8,633 nt of DNA from Oscillospiraceae bacterium (GTDB lineage: Bacteria; Bacillota_A; Clostridia; Oscillospirales; Ruminococcaceae): positions 1 to 8,633 of the forward strand of contig JAFPQL010000010.1 of the NCBI GenBank assembly GCA_017414145.1, written 5' to 3'. The notes under the pieces were generated by a model that saw nothing but the letters and a program-made list of their open reading frames with translations, was not told where the DNA came from and searched no databases. This document shows, in pieces, positions 6,675 to 8,633 of this stretch (the stretch's first letter is position 1; each line of letters starts with the position of its first letter). The position numbers were made by a program, and so were the translations under genes.

Positions 6675-7637
6675 ATGGAGATATCCGTCGTTCTGGAGCA
6701 AATGGGGAAGCTCTTTCTGATTTTATGCCTCGGCGTGCTGCTGGCGAAGAAGAAGCTGCTGGATGTTCACACCAAGCAGAAGCTGACAAAGCTGCTGCTG
6801 TATGTCTCAACTCCGCTGATGATGGTTGATGCGTTTCACGACCGGATGCTGATGGTCAGTCAGCAGGAGCAGGAGAGTGTGCCGGTCGGAACCCTGTTTG
6901 CCGATTCCTTTCTGTTTTATGCGCTGCTGACGGTGCTGTCGCTCGCGCTGGTGTACGGCATCCGCGTGCCGAAGCCGCAGCGGAGGCTGTATCTGTTCAT
7001 GACGATTTTCGGCAATGTCGGCTTCATGGGCTTTCCGGTTGTGGAATCCGTGTACGGCAAGGAGGGGCTGTTTTACGCCGCGATTGTCAACAGCGTGTTC
7101 AATATCATCATTTACACATTCGGTGTGCTGCTGATGGGCGGCGCATCGGCAGGGGACGGCAGCCTGATGCGACGGCTGCGTGCCGTTGCCTGGAAAAAGC
7201 TGCTGCTGACGCCTGCGGTTCTGGCGACGGCGGCCGGTGTTCTGATTTTTGTGTTCCGCATCCGGATGCCGGCGCTGCTTGCCGATACCTGTGATTCGCT
7301 CGGCGGGCTGACTTCTCCGCTGGCCATGCTGGTGGTCGGCGCAAACCTCAGTGCGGTGCCGGTCAAAGCCGTGCTGTCGAACATGAAGCTGAATCTCTAT
7401 GTGCTGCTGCGTCAGACGGCGCTGCCGCTGCTGTTCTGGCTGATGCTGAAGCCCTTTGTGCAGCATCCGGTGCTGGCGCCGACGCTGCTGCTGCTCTCGT
7501 GTATGCCGGTTGCCAATACCACGGCGCTGTTTGCGACGGAGTATCACGGGGATGAGGGGCTCGCCTCGCAGGGCATCTTCCTGACGACGCTGTTTTCGCT
7601 TGTCTCCTTTCCGCTGATGATCTGGATCTGCTGCTGA
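6675..7637 (+). CDS. AEC family membrane transporter (auxin efflux carrier type)
   Basis: A 320-residue, very hydrophobic protein with about ten predicted membrane segments in two halves separated by a cytoplasmic stretch near 155-175. The bacterial AEC family includes malate and other organic-anion carriers, but the substrate cannot be read from sequence. Family marks are the start MEISVVLEQMGKLFLI followed by AKKKLLD, the first-half motif FGNVGFMGFPVVESVYG (112-128), LAMLVVGANLS (216-226), and the last-half motif MPVANTTALFATEYHGDEGLAS (277-298), which matches the Asn-rich crossover seen in this superfamily. The ATG at 6675 has TGAGG at 6666-6670 only 4 bases away, a poorly spaced site; ATG 6702 is an alternative, but the N-terminal family match favours 6675. 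It starts 31 bases after degV with no promoter between them, so it is probably its operon partner. Confidence 0.9.
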   Translation: MEISVVLEQMGKLFLILCLGVLLAKKKLLDVHTKQKLTKLLLYVSTPLMMVDAFHDRMLMVSQQEQESVPVGTLFADSFLFYALLTVLSLALVYGIRVPKPQRRLYLFMTIFGNVGFMGFPVVESVYGKEGLFYAAIVNSVFNIIIYTFGVLLMGGASAGDGSLMRRLRAVAWKKLLLTPAVLATAAGVLIFVFRIRMPALLADTCDSLGGLTSPLAMLVVGANLSAVPVKAVLSNMKLNLYVLLRQTALPLLFWLMLKPFVQHPVLAPTLLLLSCMPVANTTALFATEYHGDEGLASQGIFLTTLFSLVSFPLMIWICC

Positions 7638-7709
7638 AAAACCTGTCACTGCGGCGCAGATGACCGGCTGACATTTCGGCGGGCCGTGATGTAACCGGCA
7701 TGAACATCA

Positions 7710-7725
7710 ATCGGGATTTCCCGAT
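7710..7725. repeat. Short perfect palindrome after the AEC gene
   Basis: ATCGGGA (7710-7716) and TCCCGAT (7719-7725) are complementary around two bases. The sequence downstream is AT-rich but has no T run. It may help terminate the degV-AEC transcript together with the hairpin at 7740-7773, or be a protein-binding palindrome. Nothing nearby distinguishes the two. Confidence 0.35.
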
Positions 7726-7726
7726 A

Positions 7727-7805
7727 TTCTGATATGAAAATGCCCCTGAGTGCTTTGAATCACCCAGGGGCATCAATTTTGTATGGGACTTCTTCCGATA
7801 TGAAA
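7727..7805. repeat. 13-base direct repeats flanking the terminator
   Basis: TTCTGATATGAAA (7727-7739) recurs as TTCCGATATGAAA (7793-7805), with one mismatch and 66 bases from start to start. The copies bracket the terminator hairpin at 7740-7773. There is no transposase or terminal inverted repeat. The second copy ends 12 bases before the mgtE stop. It may be chance or a trace of a small local duplication. Confidence 0.4.
7740..7780. terminator. Two-way intrinsic terminator between AEC and mgtE
   Basis: ATGCCCCTGAGTG (7740-7752) pairs with CACCCAGGGGCAT (7761-7773) in a 13-position stem with one A/C mismatch and an 8-base loop. On the plus strand it is followed by CAATTTT (7774-7780). On the minus strand the stem is followed directly by TTTC, extending an A4 to T4 flank. 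It lies between converging genes, 45 bases past the mgtE stop and 102 bases past the AEC stop, so it probably ends both transcripts, with the minus orientation looking slightly stronger. Confidence 0.9.
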
Positions 7806-7817
7806 GCTGCTGTTTCG

Positions 7818-8633
7818 TTATCCGAGATGCAGGACATTGAGCAGGAGAATCCAGCTCATGCCGTAATAGGTCACGACGGCGACAAGGTCGTTGATCGTCG
7901 TAATCAGCGGACCGGACGCGACTGCGGGGTCCACCTTGATCTTCTTGAAAAACAGCGGAATCAGCGTGCCGACCGCGCTGGAAATCAGCATCGCCAGCAT
8001 CAGGGAGATGCCGATACATCCCGATACGGAGAAGGCAAACCGCAGGTCATGCTGCTTGAACAGGAAGATATACAGCCCGACCATGCCGAAGGATAAGGTG
8101 CCGAGCAGCAGGCCGTTGCACAGACCGATCCGCATTTCCTTTGCGACCAGATGCAGCTTTTGCTGCACCGTCAGATTCTCGTTAATCAGCACACGGATCG
8201 TCACGGCAAGCGACTGCGTGCCGACATTACCGGCCATGTCCAGAATCAGCGACTGAAATGCCATAATCAGCGTGAGCTGCGCGATGACCTTCTCAAAGAC
8301 GCCGACCACAGCCGACACCAGAAGGCCGAGTCCGAGCAGAATCAGCAGCCACGGCAGACGCTTTTTCATACTCTGCGTCAGCGGCTCCTGCAAATCCTCC
8401 TCTGCGGTCAGACCTGCAAACCGTGCATAGTCCTCGCCCATTTCGTCATCGACGACCTCGATGATGTTCTTGGCCGTGATGACACCGAGCAGCTGATTGC
8501 TGTTGTCCAGCACGGGAATCGAGTCCTCCGAATAATCCTTCAGTTTCTCGATACAGTCGTCAATCGACTCATGCGCGTAGACATAGGGGAAGGAGGTGAC
8601 GATCAGGCTTTCCAGATTGTCTCCGCTCCTTGC
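7818..8633 (-). CDS. mgtE: MgtE magnesium transporter, C-terminal part (5' end outside window)
   Basis: The last 271 residues of an MgtE-type Mg2+ channel of the inner membrane, open to the right edge. An internal GTG at 8513 would start inside the CBS domain and is not the true start. The visible part begins in the second CBS domain (LESLIVTSFPYVYAHESIDD, then DSIPVLDNSNQLLGVITAKN and IIEVVDDE), which senses cytoplasmic Mg2+ in characterised members. The connecting helix follows, then five membrane segments. Signatures are DMAGNVGTQSLAVTIR in the second segment and DPAVASGPLITTINDL in the last; the Asp of the latter corresponds to the pore Mg2+ site of known structures. The missing part should hold the N domain and first CBS domain. 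Any Mg2+-responsive leader would lie outside the window. It ends in TAA and converges with the AEC gene. Confidence 0.95.
   Translation of the reverse strand, partial: ARSGDNLESLIVTSFPYVYAHESIDDCIEKLKDYSEDSIPVLDNSNQLLGVITAKNIIEVVDDEMGEDYARFAGLTAEEDLQEPLTQSMKKRLPWLLILLGLGLLVSAVVGVFEKVIAQLTLIMAFQSLILDMAGNVGTQSLAVTIRVLINENLTVQQKLHLVAKEMRIGLCNGLLLGTLSFGMVGLYIFLFKQHDLRFAFSVSGCIGISLMLAMLISSAVGTLIPLFFKKIKVDPAVASGPLITTINDLVAVVTYYGMSWILLLNVLHLG

Noticed and set aside
6807..7649. 280-codon minus-strand frame opposite the AEC gene, rich in Gln, Arg and His
   Set aside because: Its composition is what the reverse complement of Leu-rich membrane codons produces. The plus-strand frame has clear AEC signatures.
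7818..8513. Internal GTG at 8513 as the start of a short MgtE
   Set aside because: The frame continues open to the window edge and encodes the first half of a CBS domain upstream of it, so the gene is simply cut by the window.

Overview
The window reads as ordinary chromosome of a moderately GC-rich Clostridia-type Firmicute, most likely Ruminococcaceae/Oscillospiraceae. This is inferred from gene content, strong GGAGG ribosome binding sites, consensus sigma-A promoters and the lepA-hemW neighbourhood typical of Firmicutes. No database comparison was possible. No phage, transposase, CRISPR, tRNA or rRNA was seen.

Layout. Bases 1-50 hold the first codons of a minus-strand gene that runs off the left edge. 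Bases 51-326 are non-coding and contain a stem-loop that probably ends the long minus-strand operon, plus a weak candidate promoter for the edge gene. From 327 to 5606 (minus strand, transcribed right to left) there is a tight five-gene run: lepA (elongation factor 4), an unrecognised 272-residue protein, a 104-residue zinc-ribbon membrane protein, hemW (radical-SAM heme chaperone) and a membrane diguanylate cyclase. The two middle junctions are ATGA stop/start overlaps, so the unknown protein, the zinc-ribbon protein and HemW are probably translationally coupled. A promoter with 17-bp spacing lies just upstream of lepA.

On the other side of the 185-bp divergent intergenic region, a perfect TTGACA-17-TATAAT promoter drives a plus-strand pair: a DegV-family fatty-acid-binding protein and an AEC-family (auxin efflux carrier) membrane transporter. 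This pair converges on a minus-strand mgtE magnesium transporter gene whose 5' part lies beyond the right edge. A strong two-way terminator hairpin sits between them.

How the genes relate. lepA with hemW is a known Firmicute linkage. Here two poorly characterised genes are inserted between them and a c-di-GMP synthase is attached at the end. I see no convincing undescribed system. The points most worth checking are the two inserted genes coupled to hemW, the diguanylate cyclase without an inhibitory site, and the departures from consensus in the DegV ligand-pocket motifs.
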